Source: Holophagales bacterium
GTDB taxonomy: Bacteria; Acidobacteriota; Thermoanaerobaculia; Multivoradales; Multivoraceae
Assembly: GCA_009837885.1 (NCBI GenBank)
Contig: VXSP01000024.1
Location: forward strand, 1-46,349
Reading direction: 5' to 3'
Length of the DNA: 46,349 nucleotides
Below, one piece after another: positions 9,220 to 18,650 of this stretch; the first letter of the stretch is position 1; every line of letters begins with the position of its first letter. The position numbers and the translations under genes are program-made. The notes under the pieces are model-generated. The model saw nothing but the letters and a program-made list of their open reading frames with translations. It did not search any database and was not told where the DNA came from.

Positions 9220-9884
9220 GGCCCGGTCGCCGCCCCCCGGACGGAGCGAAGAATCCGGTCGGCGACCTGCTCCGCGCCGCCGGTCGAGGTGTCGATCAGT
9301 TCGTAGCTTTCATCGTGCCTCAGGGGCGACGCGCGACGGCGGATGTCGCGCTCGTCCCGGGCCCGCATCTCGCTCAACAGCCGGCCGCGGTCGCCGCACT
9401 CCCCGCCAGCGAGTTGACGCAGCCGGCGTTCGGCCCGTACCTCGAGGGGAGCGTCCAGATAGAACTTGTGGGGGGTGTCCGGGAAGACCACCGTGCCGAT
9501 GTCCCTCCCCTCCACCACCGCGCCTTCCCTGGCGGCGAACTCGCGCTGCTTCGCAACGAGCCAGGAACGAACCGCCGGGTGGACGGCAACCCGCGAGGTC
9601 GCGACGTCGACCCGTGGCGTTCGGAGCCGAGCGCCCGGCACCTCCCCGTCCACCACCACTTCGGCTTCGTCATTCCGCGGACGCAACTCGAAGTGGAGCC
9701 CCGCGATCAACCTGCCCATCGCCTGACCGTCGGCCGGATCGAGCCCATCCTCCAGGGCCTTCCATGCGACGGCACGGTACATGGAGCCGGTATCGAGGTA
9801 CGGCACGCCGAGCCGTGCCGCCACCCGGCGCGCGACGGTGCTCTTGCCGACGCCGGCCGGGCCGTCGATCGCCACGACGGTCAT
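9216..9884 (-). CDS. cmk: Cytidylate kinase
   Basis: A 222-residue P-loop kinase that phosphorylates CMP and dCMP in pyrimidine nucleotide supply. The Walker A motif IDGPAGVGKSTVARR is at residues 6-20 (Lys14), followed by LGVPYLDTGSMYRAVAWKAL, the Cmk-specific substrate region. GRDIGTVVFPDTPHKFYLDA lies near residues 120-140, and an Arg-rich lid follows (RMRARDERDIRRRASPL-type). Length matches the family. The start overlaps the upstream rluB-like stop by ATGA, and the stop overlaps the kinase start by ATGA, so it sits in a tightly coupled operon. The scpA-scpB-rluB-cmk order is common in bacteria. Confidence 0.96.
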   Translation of the reverse strand: MTVVAIDGPAGVGKSTVARRVAARLGVPYLDTGSMYRAVAWKALEDGLDPADGQAMGRLIAGLHFELRPRNDEAEVVVDGEVPGARLRTPRVDVATSRVAVHPAVRSWLVAKQREFAAREGAVVEGRDIGTVVFPDTPHKFYLDAPLEVRAERRLRQLAGGECGDRGRLLSEMRARDERDIRRRASPLRHDESYELIDTSTGGAEQVADRILRSVRGAATGP

Positions 9885-10711
9885 CGGCGGCGCGGCTTCC
9901 GCCGCCGTGGCTGCCTCCGCCGTGGACCCGGGGCGCCTCTGTCCGGCCTCGGTCCTGGGCCGGTGCGAAGAACGGCGAGTTCATCGGCGGAGAGCTCGCG
10001 CCAGGCTCCGAGCGGGAGCCCGGTGTCCTCGAGCCGGCCGATCGCCACCCGGCGCAGGCGCTGCACCGGGTGCCCGACGCGGAAGAACATCTCGCGGATC
10101 TGACGCGTCCTGCCCTCGACCAGCTCGATCTGCCACCAGCTCGAGGCACGGGCCCGGCGGGCGCCGCGCCGGGCCGGCGCCCGGGCCAGTCTCATCGGAG
10201 CGGTCCGGCGACCCGCGATCACCATGCCGCCCCGAAGGCGTGCGACCGCCGAGTCCCCAGGCAGACCCCGGACCTTTGCGAGGTACCGTTTCGAGCAGCC
10301 GAAGCTGGGGTGAGTGATCCGGTAGGCCAGGTCGCCGTCGTCGGTAACCAGCAGCAGGCCCTCCGTTCCGTAGTCGAGCCGTCCGACGGGCTTCAGCCGA
10401 CGGCGCCATCTCTCGGGAATGAGATCCATCACCGTGGGCCGGCCCTCGGGATCCGAGCGGGTGGTCACGTAGCCGGCGGGTTTGTTCAGCAGGAGGTAAC
10501 GCGAGGGACCATGCCGGCGAACCGGCTCGCCATCGACCAGGATCACCACCGGGGCTTCGCCTGCGGCGGCTACGCGGTCGCCGAGCACCGCGATGCGGCC
10601 GTCGATCGTCACCCGCCCTTCCCGGATCAGGTCTTCCGCTGCCCGGCGGGACGCGATTCCCGCTCGGGAGAGGACCTTCTGCAGCCGTTCGCCCCGCGGC
10701 TGCTCAGCCAT
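9881..10711 (-). CDS. rluB: RsuA/RluB/E/F-family pseudouridine synthase
   Basis: A 276-residue protein. An S4 RNA-binding domain covers about residues 8-55 (RLQKVLSRAGIASRRAAEDL). The catalytic domain has GRLDYGTEGLLLVTDDGDLA with the catalytic Asp near residue 113, and EGRTRQIREMFFRVGHPVQRL near residue 200. The C-terminal tail of about 30 residues is very Arg/Pro-rich, as is common in RluB. RluB modifies 23S rRNA at U2605 in E. coli; that target is inferred from family and position. It follows scpB with an 8-bp overlap and runs into cmk. RsuA-type specificity for 16S rRNA is less likely given the scpB neighbour. Confidence 0.9.
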   Translation of the reverse strand: MAEQPRGERLQKVLSRAGIASRRAAEDLIREGRVTIDGRIAVLGDRVAAAGEAPVVILVDGEPVRRHGPSRYLLLNKPAGYVTTRSDPEGRPTVMDLIPERWRRRLKPVGRLDYGTEGLLLVTDDGDLAYRITHPSFGCSKRYLAKVRGLPGDSAVARLRGGMVIAGRRTAPMRLARAPARRGARRARASSWWQIELVEGRTRQIREMFFRVGHPVQRLRRVAIGRLEDTGLPLGAWRELSADELAVLRTGPGPRPDRGAPGPRRRQPRRRKPRRR

Positions 10712-11321
10712 CTCCTGAGTCCACCGGCGCCAGGGTGAGTTCGGACTGCGGGATATCTTCCTCCGCCACGGCCAGGAAGGTCTCCTCGAACTCCTCGAGC
10801 GGCGGCAACTCCGACAGTGAGCGCAGGCCGAAGTGAAGGAGGAACTCTCGGGTCGTGGCGTAGAGAAACGGGCTGCCCACGACCTCCTTTCGCCCGGCGA
10901 TCCGGATCAACCGCCGTTCGAGCAGCGTCTTGAGGACGCCAGCGGAGTTCCGGCCCCGGAGGTCCTGGATCTCGGGGCTGGTCACCGGCTGACGGTACGC
11001 GACGATGGCGAGCGTCTCCAGCGCTGCCATCGAGAGCTTGCTGCGGCCGGCGACGTCGAAGTACTTCCGCAGATAGGAATGGAGGTCCGGACGCGTCACC
11101 AGCCGGTAGCCGCCACCCGCCCGGTCGACGACGACCCCGCGGTCCGGCCGGGCGCCGGACTCGTCAGCGCGGTAGCGGGCGAGGACCGTCTGGAGAGCCT
11201 CGCGCGCCTGCTCCCGGGAACCCTCGGGGAAGACCTCGAGCAGCTTCGCTTCGGGCTGGGGATCCGGGCTCGCGAAGAGCAACGCCTCGAACACCGCCGC
11301 CATCTCCGCCTGGTCGGTCAT
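10704..11321 (-). CDS. scpB: Segregation and condensation protein B
   Basis: A 205-residue kleisin-partner protein that, with ScpA and SMC, forms the bacterial condensin complex. Two winged-helix domains are expected. Visible hallmarks are FEALLFASPDP near residue 10, then SMAALETLAIVAYRQPVTSPEIQDLRG-type sequence near residue 100, and LIRIAGRKEVVGSPFLYATT near residue 138. The ATG overlaps the scpA stop by ATGA, as expected for a stoichiometric pair. No smc gene lies in the window. Confidence 0.95.
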   Translation of the reverse strand: MTDQAEMAAVFEALLFASPDPQPEAKLLEVFPEGSREQAREALQTVLARYRADESGARPDRGVVVDRAGGGYRLVTRPDLHSYLRKYFDVAGRSKLSMAALETLAIVAYRQPVTSPEIQDLRGRNSAGVLKTLLERRLIRIAGRKEVVGSPFLYATTREFLLHFGLRSLSELPPLEEFEETFLAVAEEDIPQSELTLAPVDSGDG

Positions 11322-12112
11322 CCGGTGAAGTCCTCAAGCAAGATCGGTTCCAGCGGGCGGGTCGTCCGAAAGAGCAGCACCGAGCTGCCGCCGGCGGAGT
11401 GAAGCCGGACGAGGTTCAGTCTCGCCATCTCGAGCACCGCCAGGAAGCAGGCGATCGCCTCGGCCCGGCTCGAAAGCGCGAAGAGATCGTCCTGGAGGTC
11501 GAGCGACCGGCCGCCCTCGAAGCGGCGCAGAAGCCTCTCGATCTGGCCTCGAACGCTGAACGTCTCGCCCCGGTAGGTCAGCGGACTCGGATGTTCCTCG
11601 TCGTAGCGCTTCAGCACATCACGCAGGACCTGCAGAAGGTCGAAGAGGGAGAGGTCCCCCATGTCGAACTCCTCATCATCGTCGCCGGACGCGGCCGTTT
11701 GCGTGCCGCTCCGTGTCCACAGCCCATGCCGGAGATCGTCGACTTCCGCCAGCGTCTGCGCCGCCTCCTTCAACCGCTGGTACTCGAGTAGCCGTTCAAT
11801 CAGCTCGCGCCGGGGGTCCTCGGGCGTTTCACCCGGTTCCGGCTCGGGTTGCGGCAGAAGCACCCTGGCCTTGAGCTGAATCAGCAGGGCGGCCTCGTAG
11901 ATGTACTCGGCGGCTATGTCCAGGTCGAGCTCGTCCATCAGCGCCAGATACTCGTGGAACTGGTCGCAGATCAACGCGACCGGGATGTCCGTGATCTCGA
12001 TCTCGTTGATGCGGACCAGGCGCAGGAGCAGATCGAGGGGGCCCTCGAAAACAGGGAGCTCGACCCTCCACGACGCCGGCAACAGGCTGCCGTGCCCATC
12101 CACGAGCTTCAT
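11318..12112 (-). CDS. scpA: Segregation and condensation protein A (kleisin)
   Basis: A 264-residue kleisin. The N-terminal domain has VFEGPLDLLLRLVRINEIEI followed by ITDIPVALICDQFHEYL, the classic ScpA opening, then AAEYIYEAALLIQLKARVLLP near residue 90. The C-terminal winged helix ends the protein (CFLAVLEMARLNLVRLH near residue 225). ScpA bridges the SMC heads. Its start overlaps the glycosyltransferase stop by ATGA, and its stop overlaps the scpB start the same way. Confidence 0.95.
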   Translation of the reverse strand: MKLVDGHGSLLPASWRVELPVFEGPLDLLLRLVRINEIEITDIPVALICDQFHEYLALMDELDLDIAAEYIYEAALLIQLKARVLLPQPEPEPGETPEDPRRELIERLLEYQRLKEAAQTLAEVDDLRHGLWTRSGTQTAASGDDDEEFDMGDLSLFDLLQVLRDVLKRYDEEHPSPLTYRGETFSVRGQIERLLRRFEGGRSLDLQDDLFALSSRAEAIACFLAVLEMARLNLVRLHSAGGSSVLLFRTTRPLEPILLEDFTG

Positions 12113-13308
12113 CCGGGCGGATTCTCACACATCCCCGGTACCGGAACGCCGGCCGAACCGACAGCCTCGAACCAGTGCCGCACCGCGTGATGCGGGCGGA
12201 ACCGCTGATCGAGTCGTTGCCGCCCCGCCTCGCCACGCACTCGCGCCACCTCGGGATCGGACATGGCCTCGATCAACGCGCCGGCGAGCGCGGCCGAGCG
12301 TTCAGGCGGCACGAGCCAGCCGGTCTCCCCGTCGACCACGACTTCGGGAATGCCGCTGACCGCCGAGGCAATGACGGGGACGCCGTCGCTCATCGCCTCG
12401 AGGACGACGAGAGGCATGCCCTCGTAGGTCGAGGGCACGATCAGGGCGGCCGCCCGCCGCCGCAAACGCGCCGTCTCAGATCGCGAGCAGCGTCCCGCCC
12501 AGTGAACGCTGGCGCCCAGGCCGAGCCGTTGGCACAGAGCGTCGAGGGCGGCGCGGCGCTCGCCGTCGCCGGCGACGACCAGACGCAGGCGATGACCGCG
12601 ATCCCGAGCCCGCGCCAGGGCCTGCAACAGGATCTCCATTCCCTTTCGTATGCGCAGTCGGCCCACGGCGAGCAGGTAGGGCTCATCGAGAGCCTCTTCG
12701 TCCCGGTCGGCGACTTCTGCCGATTCGCGCGTTCGGGCGGCCAACGGCGCCCCCGTGACGTTCGGCACGACCCGCACCCCCTCAACGCCATAGTCCTCCT
12801 CGATCTCCAGCGCGGTCGTCCGGCTCGGGGCGAGCCGCACGTCGGATCGCCTCGCGGTCAGCCGGCCAAGCGCGATGTGCAAGGGGGTGCGGAGTGAGCG
12901 GAAGAGCAGCTCGCCATGCACCGGGCGGGCGACCACTCTGGCGTCCTGGTCGTGATCGACGAGGGGACGGACCGCCTGGCGCTCCCGCACGTAGCTCACC
13001 TGCTGGAGGGCCACCAGCAGAGGCCTCGAAGCATCGTCGAGCCGCGCGAGATCGCGGATCACCAGCCCGCCGTCACTCTCGTGCACCTGAACCACGTCGG
13101 GGCGCCATTCCCGGACAACGCGCCGGACGGCCCTCCGCGCGCTCCAGGGAAAGGCACGCTTGGAGACGTTCCGTCCGCAAGAGTCCCGACCCAGGATCTC
13201 GACGTCGCAACCAGCCTCCCTCAGGCCCCAGGCAAGCTGCAGCACCTGCTCCCCGGCCCCGGACAGGTCCGTCGGCGGCAGCACGTTGGCTACCAGAAGC
13301 ACCTTCAT
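12109..13308 (-). CDS. Family GT4 glycosyltransferase
   Basis: A 399-residue GT-B fold glycosyltransferase. The N-terminal Rossmann half begins MKVLLVANVLPPTDLSGAGE with the Gly-containing loop. The C-terminal half has LLAVGRLRIRKGMEILLQAL, VVAGDGERRAAL, then STYEGMPLVVLEAMSDGVPV, which holds the family E-x7-E motif that contacts the nucleotide sugar. The ATG at 13308 was chosen because it begins the Rossmann strand and overlaps the recG stop as ATGA; longer in-frame starts lie inside recG. The sugar donor and acceptor cannot be predicted. Its place between recG and scpA is odd for a glycosyltransferase. Confidence 0.9.
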   Translation of the reverse strand: MKVLLVANVLPPTDLSGAGEQVLQLAWGLREAGCDVEILGRDSCGRNVSKRAFPWSARRAVRRVVREWRPDVVQVHESDGGLVIRDLARLDDASRPLLVALQQVSYVRERQAVRPLVDHDQDARVVARPVHGELLFRSLRTPLHIALGRLTARRSDVRLAPSRTTALEIEEDYGVEGVRVVPNVTGAPLAARTRESAEVADRDEEALDEPYLLAVGRLRIRKGMEILLQALARARDRGHRLRLVVAGDGERRAALDALCQRLGLGASVHWAGRCSRSETARLRRRAAALIVPSTYEGMPLVVLEAMSDGVPVIASAVSGIPEVVVDGETGWLVPPERSAALAGALIEAMSDPEVARVRGEAGRQRLDQRFRPHHAVRHWFEAVGSAGVPVPGMCENPPG

Positions 13309-15458
13309 GGCCGAGGGCCTCGCTCCCCGTCCGATGACGCCAGGCCGGGGATGCGCCGCTCCAACTGTCGCCGCAGGGCGTCGTTTGCGGGATCGGCCAG
13401 ACGGTCGAGCAGTTCGGCAGCGTCCTGCCGTGCCGCGACCAGCCACGTCCAGTCGCGCGCCAGGTCCCCGAACCGGAACTGCGGCAGGCCAGCCTGACGC
13501 GTACCGAGGATCTCGCCCGGCCCCCGTTGCCGCATGTCCTCTTCCGCGATCCGGAAACCGTCGGTTGAAGCCGCGAACACTTCCAGGCGGCGCTCCGCCT
13601 CGGACGAAGGCTGTCCGGCGATCGCGATGCAGAGCGGCTCTCCCAGCGCTGGATCCGTGCCGCGGCCGATCCGCCCCCGCAACTGGTGGAGCTGCGCGAG
13701 GCCGAAGCGCTCGGCCCCCAGAATGACCATCGCCGTGGCCTCGGGCACGTCGACGCCGACCTCGATCACGGTCGTGGCCAGCAGCACCTGGATCGATCCA
13801 TCCGCGAAGCGGCCCATCGTCTCATCCCGCTCCCGGCGCCGGAGACGTCCGTGGACGACGCCGCAGGGAACCGCGAGGGCGCGCGCCCACTTCGGGCCGG
13901 ACTCCATGAGCGAAGGCAGTTCGGCGGCCGTGCCCTCACCGCCGTCGATCAGGGGGAAGACGACGTAGGCGCGGCCGCCGCTCTCCAGGCGCCGGCGCAC
14001 TTCCTCCACCGCCTCCTCCATCCCGTCGTCCGTCGTCACCCGGGTCTCGACCGGACGGCGACCCGGTGGCATCTCGTCCAGTATCGACACGTCGAGATCA
14101 CCGTACACGGTGAGCGCAAGCGACCTCGGAATCGGAGTCGCCGTCATGACCAGGAGGTCCGGTCGCAGGCCCTTCCGGGCCAGGGACTGCCGCTGGACGA
14201 CGCCGAAACGATGCTGTTCATCGATCACCGCGAGGCCCAGTCGCGCGAACCGGGTGCGTTCCTCGATCAGGGCGTGGGTGCCGACGACGAGATCGATACG
14301 GCCGTCCGCTATGCGCTCCTCCACGGCGCCGCCGTCGCTGGCGACACGCTGGCTGGAGGTGACGAGGGCGATGGTCATGTCGCAGCCCAGCAATCGTTCA
14401 AGAGAGGCGAAGTGCTGCTCGGCCAGGAGCTCCGTCGGCGCCATCAGCGCCGATTGGAGGTCGCTTCTGGCGGCGATGAGACAGGAGAGAGCCGCCAGGA
14501 CCGTCTTGCCGCTGCCCACGTCGCCCTGGACCAGGCGCAGCATGGGCTCCTTCCTGCCCAGGTCGTCGGCAATCTCCCCGAGTACCCGTTCCTGGCCGCC
14601 GGTCAGGCGAAACGGCAGGAGACCGGTCGCCTCCGTCCACGCGGCCCCGTCGGCGCGGTAGCCGTGGGGCTTTCCCGATCGACGGCGCTGGCGACGGGCA
14701 GCGGCGAGCTGCAACTGCTGAAGCAGGAACTCGCCGTAGGCGAGGCGGGCATGGGCCGGGCTCCGCCTGGCGTTCAGGTCCTCGATCGATGCTTCCGATG
14801 ACGGTGAATGCACCTCGGTCAGCGCTTCCGCCAATCGGGGCAGTTGATGCTTCGTCCGCTCCTCGCGTGGAAGCCACTCGTCGATCCAGTCCGGTCCCGA
14901 GCTGTCCCGCAGATCCCGGATGGCGTCGGCAGCGAGCCGGGCCACTCGGGATGGTGGTACCTCCCCGATCCGGCCGTAGACGGGCCGCACGCCACCTCCT
15001 TCGAACTCCGGGGCGTCATCGGGTTCTTCGCCGATCCGCTCCACGGACGGATTCGAGAGCTGCCAGGGACCGTCTCCGCCGCGTCGCCGGAGCGGGCCGT
15101 GCAGGAGGTAGGGCACGTCCTCCTCGAGCTGCTGCGCCAGGTAGGGGCGGTTGAACCAGACGACGCCGACTCTCGCCGCACCGTCGCAGGCGACCGCTTC
15201 GACGCGGGAAAAGCGCCGCCGCCCGAACACGCGTTTCACGTTCTCCAGTCGCGCGACGACCGTCAGGGCACCCGACAGCGCTGGCTCCACTGCGGCGTCG
15301 TCCGCTCCCGGCAGCCGGCCAACAGTGCGGCGGTCCTCGTATCGGAGCGGGAGGTGCGCCAGCAGGTCCACGATTCGCCGGCAACCGGCCGCGGCCAGCC
15401 GGCCACCCAGCACGGGTCCAACGCCGCGCGTTCTGGTGATGGGATCGCGCGCGTCCAT
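13305..15458 (-). CDS. recG: ATP-dependent DNA helicase RecG
   Basis: A 717-residue superfamily 2 helicase that reverses stalled replication forks. The N-terminal wedge/OB domain covers about residues 1-230 (GVGPVLGGRLAAAG, DLLAHLPLRYEDR). The helicase core follows, with LVQGDVGSGKTVLAALSCL (Walker A Lys near residue 318), ALMAPTELLAEQHF, VIDEQHRFGVVQRQ (DEQH box) and MTATPIPRSLALTVYGDLD. The second lobe has TVIEVGVDVPEATAMVI and LHQLRGRIGRG, then the RecG C-terminus with RQRGPGEILGTRQAGLPQF. Length is close to the usual 690. Downstream genes overlap it by ATGA; the LD-carboxypeptidase stop is 12 bp upstream. Confidence 0.97.
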   Translation of the reverse strand: MDARDPITRTRGVGPVLGGRLAAAGCRRIVDLLAHLPLRYEDRRTVGRLPGADDAAVEPALSGALTVVARLENVKRVFGRRRFSRVEAVACDGAARVGVVWFNRPYLAQQLEEDVPYLLHGPLRRRGGDGPWQLSNPSVERIGEEPDDAPEFEGGGVRPVYGRIGEVPPSRVARLAADAIRDLRDSSGPDWIDEWLPREERTKHQLPRLAEALTEVHSPSSEASIEDLNARRSPAHARLAYGEFLLQQLQLAAARRQRRRSGKPHGYRADGAAWTEATGLLPFRLTGGQERVLGEIADDLGRKEPMLRLVQGDVGSGKTVLAALSCLIAARSDLQSALMAPTELLAEQHFASLERLLGCDMTIALVTSSQRVASDGGAVEERIADGRIDLVVGTHALIEERTRFARLGLAVIDEQHRFGVVQRQSLARKGLRPDLLVMTATPIPRSLALTVYGDLDVSILDEMPPGRRPVETRVTTDDGMEEAVEEVRRRLESGGRAYVVFPLIDGGEGTAAELPSLMESGPKWARALAVPCGVVHGRLRRRERDETMGRFADGSIQVLLATTVIEVGVDVPEATAMVILGAERFGLAQLHQLRGRIGRGTDPALGEPLCIAIAGQPSSEAERRLEVFAASTDGFRIAEEDMRQRGPGEILGTRQAGLPQFRFGDLARDWTWLVAARQDAAELLDRLADPANDALRRQLERRIPGLASSDGERGPRP

Positions 15459-15470
15459 GCCTCGCCAGAG

Positions 15471-16397
15471 CTACCGTTGAACTTCCAGCGTCGCGTTCCG
15501 TACGTCGACGGAAACCCTCGCACCCAGCGGCAGCGTGTGGTTCGGCGCCTGGTGGCCGGCCGGCAATCCGGCGAACAGCGGCACGCCGAGGGAGCCGGCG
15601 AAGTCGATCAGACTCGCGCCCGCGTTGCAGTTCGTGAAGTGGCCCGCGATCACGGCGCGGACACCGGCCGCCTGACCGGTTGTCCGGAGCTGGGTGAGCA
15701 GACGGTCGATCCGGTACTCAGGCTCGTCGATGTCCTCGAGGACGAGGACGGAGTCCTGGAAGCTCGGCAGTAGCCCCGTTCCGACCGCCGCAGCCAGCAT
15801 GCTGAGGCACCCTCCGAGCAGGCGGCCCTCGATCAGGCGCGGTCGGCCGGCCGACAATCCCGGAGCAGCCACCTCAAGCTGCCAGGCGGGCTGACGTTCT
15901 CCCGCCAGGGCACCCAGGAAGGACTGACGTTCCTCGGGCAGCAGACCACGCTCGAAATCGACCACCATCGGACCGTGAAAGGCCACCATGCCAGTCCTCG
16001 CGACCAGGCCGAGGAGCAGTGGCGTCAGGTCCGAGTAGCCGACGTAGGCACGCGGCCGCGACGCGAGCAGAGCCCAGTCCACCTGTTCGAGAACCCGGGT
16101 GACGCCATAGCCGCCGCGGGCGAAGACGATCGCGGCAATCGATTCGTCCGCCGCCAGTTCATGAAAGGCGTCGAGGCGCTCGGTGTCAGAGCCCGCGAAC
16201 AGCGGACGGCCACTGAGCCGGGCCCCTGAACGGAGATTCGAGGCGACCACCGCGCTGAATCCCAGTTCCTCCAGGGCCGCCACGCCGGTCGACAGACGAG
16301 CCGCGTCGATCCTGCCCGAGAGAGCGGCGATACCGACCCGGTCGCCCGGAACGACCAGGGGCGGACGTCTGGCGCTGGAGCCTGGGTGCAAGGTCAA
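15471..16397 (-). CDS. Peptidase S66 family LD-carboxypeptidase (LdcA/MccF-like)
   Basis: A 308-residue serine peptidase. LdcA removes the terminal D-Ala from tetrapeptide muropeptides in cell-wall recycling; MccF-like relatives cleave microcin C. Visible features are LVVPGDRVGIAALSG at the start, FARGGYGVTRVLEQVDWALL near residue 90, YVGYSDLTPLLL with the nucleophile Ser near residue 122, LVLEDIDEPEYRIDRLL with the catalytic Glu, and LPAGHQAPNHTLPLG with the catalytic His. The start is TTG at 16397 (another TTG lies two codons on). No ATG or GTG precedes the conserved domain, and the first base lies next to the last base of the rnpB P1 helix. Confidence 0.88.
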   Translation of the reverse strand: MTLHPGSSARRPPLVVPGDRVGIAALSGRIDAARLSTGVAALEELGFSAVVASNLRSGARLSGRPLFAGSDTERLDAFHELAADESIAAIVFARGGYGVTRVLEQVDWALLASRPRAYVGYSDLTPLLLGLVARTGMVAFHGPMVVDFERGLLPEERQSFLGALAGERQPAWQLEVAAPGLSAGRPRLIEGRLLGGCLSMLAAAVGTGLLPSFQDSVLVLEDIDEPEYRIDRLLTQLRTTGQAAGVRAVIAGHFTNCNAGASLIDFAGSLGVPLFAGLPAGHQAPNHTLPLGARVSVDVRNATLEVQR

Positions 16398-16812
16398 GTG
16401 CCGGAGGACCTCGTAAGCCGGATTCTGTTCGTCCCATCGCCACGAGGCTCTGGGAGGCGGCCATTCATCTATGCGACCTACCCGGAGAACGTCCCGCGCC
16501 GCGAACGGCCGGAATCGGGACGGACAACCCGATCCGCTCTCCCTATTTGGTCTTGCTCCACATGGGGTTTGCCATCGCCTCGGACCGTCGCCGGCCGAGC
16601 GGTGCGCTCTTACCGCACCGTTTCACCCTTGCCAGCCTCAGACCCCGAGGTCCTTTCGGACCCGAGGAACCAGGGCCGGCGGTCTACTCTCTGCTGCACT
16701 TTCCGTCGCGTCACCGCGCCTTGCCGTTAGCAAGCATGCCGTCCGTTGGAGTCCGGACTTTCCTCCCCCGGCGGTTTCCCGCCGGCAGCGACCGCATCCG
16801 GTCCTCCGGCAC
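16398..16812 (-). ncRNA. rnpB: RNase P RNA, bacterial type A
   Basis: On the minus strand a 415-nt RNA begins GTGCCGGAGGACC (16812-16800) and ends with its perfect complement GGTCCTCCGGCAC (16410-16398), forming a 13-bp P1 helix. Between them lie the invariant RNase P blocks: GAGGAAAGTCCGGACTCC (about 16765-16747), AGTAGACCGCC, GGTAAGAGCGCACCG, GAGCAAGACCAAATAGG, GGTAGGTCGCATAGATGAATG-like sequence, and ACAGAATCCGGCTTAC near the 3' end. These define a type A RNA, the catalytic subunit that matures tRNA 5' ends. The gene sits between uvrC (26 bp upstream) and the LD-carboxypeptidase. I see no terminator after P1. Confidence 0.97.
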
Positions 16813-16838
16813 CGCAGAGGCTAACAGCTTCCGCTCCT

Positions 16839-18650
16839 TCACTGCCCGGAGCGTGCGCGCTCACGGCGAACCGCGGCGTAGACCGAGCGCGCCAGCTTCG
16901 GTCCGAGGACGTCACTGAGTTGCTGCTCCGAAGCCTGGGCTACGCCGGCGTAGCTGCCGAAACGGCGCACCAGCAGCTTTCGACGTTGCGGACCGATACC
17001 ACGAAGGTCGTCGAAGCGGCTGTGCAGTGCCCTTCGCGAACGGCGTCGTCTATGGCGGGAGACGGCGAAGCGGTGGGCCTCGTCCCGTACCTGTTGCAGC
17101 ACCCGCAGGCCCGCATGGCTGCGCTTCAACCGGAGCGGCGCCGGACGTGCCGGCAGGTAGAGTTCCTCCTCCCTCTTGGCGAGTCCGACCACGGGCGTTT
17201 CGTCGACACCCAGGTCCACGAGCGCCTCGAGCGCTGCATTCAACTGTCCGCGCCCGCCGTCGATCAGGATCAGGTCGGGCATCTCGCCCACTTCCTCCAG
17301 CACGCGCCGGTAGCGACGGCTGACCGCCTGCCGGATCGCGGCGAAGTCGTCGGCCTGGGAAAGGCCCCGGATATTGAAGCTCCGGTACTGGCCCTTGACC
17401 ATCCGCCCGTCGTTCCAGACGACCAGCGAAGCGACGGTCTGGCTCCCGCCGAAGGTCGAGATGTCGAAACCCTCGATCCGCCGCGGCGGGTCGGCCAGGT
17501 CCAGCGCCTTCCTCAGCGCCGCGCCGGCCTCGCCGGCGACGCCCGCACCACGGAAACGGCGCCGGAAAGCCATCGCCGCGTTCCGGTTGGCGAGGGCGAT
17601 GCGTTGCGCCTTCGGCCCGCGCGACGGCATGCGGAGATAGACCCTGGACTCCCTGCGGCGGCTCAGCCACTCGATCAGCGCCTCCTCGCCTTCAATCGGC
17701 GCCGGCAGGTGGATCTCCCTGGGAATCAGCGTCGTGCGGTCGTAGAGCTGGGGCAGCAGTTCGGAGAGAAGACGTTCGGCGGTGATTCTCGGCACTCCCT
17801 CCCAGAACAGCTCGCGCCGGTCCAGCACCTGCCCGCCCCGCATGACCAGGACGGTGACCGCCGCGTTGTCGCCGCTGATGTGGACGCCGAAGATGTCGAC
17901 GTCCTCTCCGCGGGCCGACCTCAGCTTGCGTCGCTGGCTGACCTCGTCAATCTCGTGAATCGTGTCGCGCACCCTCGCCGCCGCCTCGAAGTCGAGCTCG
18001 TCCGCGTGCGTCCGCATCCGGGCGCGCAGATCCTTCAGCAGCTCCTCGTTCCGGCCGGCCAGGAAGAGCCGGGCCTTCTCTACCGCGTCGGCGTACGCCT
18101 CGTCGGTCGTCAGTCCGTCGACGCAGGGTCCGAGACAGCGCTTCATGTCGTAGTAGAGGCAGGGTCGCGGCAGGCTGCCGTCGATCTCGATCCGGCAAAC
18201 CCGGATGCCGAACAGCTTCTGGGTCAACTTGATCGCCTTGCGCGCCAGCCCTGCCGGCAGGTAGGGGCCGTAGTACTCGGCCCTGTCGCGGCGGACTCGG
18301 CGGGTGAAGGCAAGCCGCGGATGTCCGTCGGCCAGCGTCAGCTTGAGGTACGGATACGTCTTGTCGTCGCGCAGGCGGATGTTGAAGCGGGGCTGGCGCC
18401 GTTTGATCCAGTTGTTCTCGAACAGAAGGGCCTCGGCTTCGGAGTCGGCGACGACGAACTCGACATCGGTCGCGTCGTGAAGCATCAGCGCGATGCGCGG
18501 GTCGTCGGCCGGCTTGCGGTAGGCGGCGGCACGGCGCCTGAGGGACTTCGCCTTGCCGACGTAGAGCGCCTCCCCCGCCTTCGACTTGAAGATGTAGATC
18601 CCCGGCAGGTCCGGGAGCTCGCCGAGTTTCCGGGAGAGCTCCGGGTGCAT
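16839..18650 (-). CDS. uvrC: UvrABC system protein C
   Basis: A 603-residue endonuclease that makes both incisions in nucleotide excision repair. The GIY-YIG nuclease domain is at residues about 13-95 ([26 protein letters not shown]). A UVR motif that binds UvrB lies near residue 205 ([16 protein letters not shown]). The RNase H-like second nuclease is around residues 380-530 ([20 protein letters not shown] and [18 protein letters not shown]). Helix-hairpin-helix motifs close the protein ([19 protein letters not shown]). Its ATG shares one base with the uvrB stop (TGATG), so translation is probably coupled. Confidence 0.97.
   Translation of the reverse strand: MHPELSRKLGELPDLPGIYIFKSKAGEALYVGKAKSLRRRAAAYRKPADDPRIALMLHDATDVEFVVADSEAEALLFENNWIKRRQPRFNIRLRDDKTYPYLKLTLADGHPRLAFTRRVRRDRAEYYGPYLPAGLARKAIKLTQKLFGIRVCRIEIDGSLPRPCLYYDMKRCLGPCVDGLTTDEAYADAVEKARLFLAGRNEELLKDLRARMRTHADELDFEAAARVRDTIHEIDEVSQRRKLRSARGEDVDIFGVHISGDNAAVTVLVMRGGQVLDRRELFWEGVPRITAERLLSELLPQLYDRTTLIPREIHLPAPIEGEEALIEWLSRRRESRVYLRMPSRGPKAQRIALANRNAAMAFRRRFRGAGVAGEAGAALRKALDLADPPRRIEGFDISTFGGSQTVASLVVWNDGRMVKGQYRSFNIRGLSQADDFAAIRQAVSRRYRRVLEEVGEMPDLILIDGGRGQLNAALEALVDLGVDETPVVGLAKREEELYLPARPAPLRLKRSHAGLRVLQQVRDEAHRFAVSRHRRRRSRRALHSRFDDLRGIGPQRRKLLVRRFGSYAGVAQASEQQLSDVLGPKLARSVYAAVRRERARSGQ

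Noticed and set aside
12982..13446. Longer start for the glycosyltransferase (47 codons upstream)
   Set aside because: It would lie inside recG, and the Rossmann strand begins exactly at ATG 13308.
16413..16812. Several open frames across the rnpB region
   Set aside because: The region has the full set of type A RNase P RNA motifs and a perfect P1 helix, so these frames are not genes.
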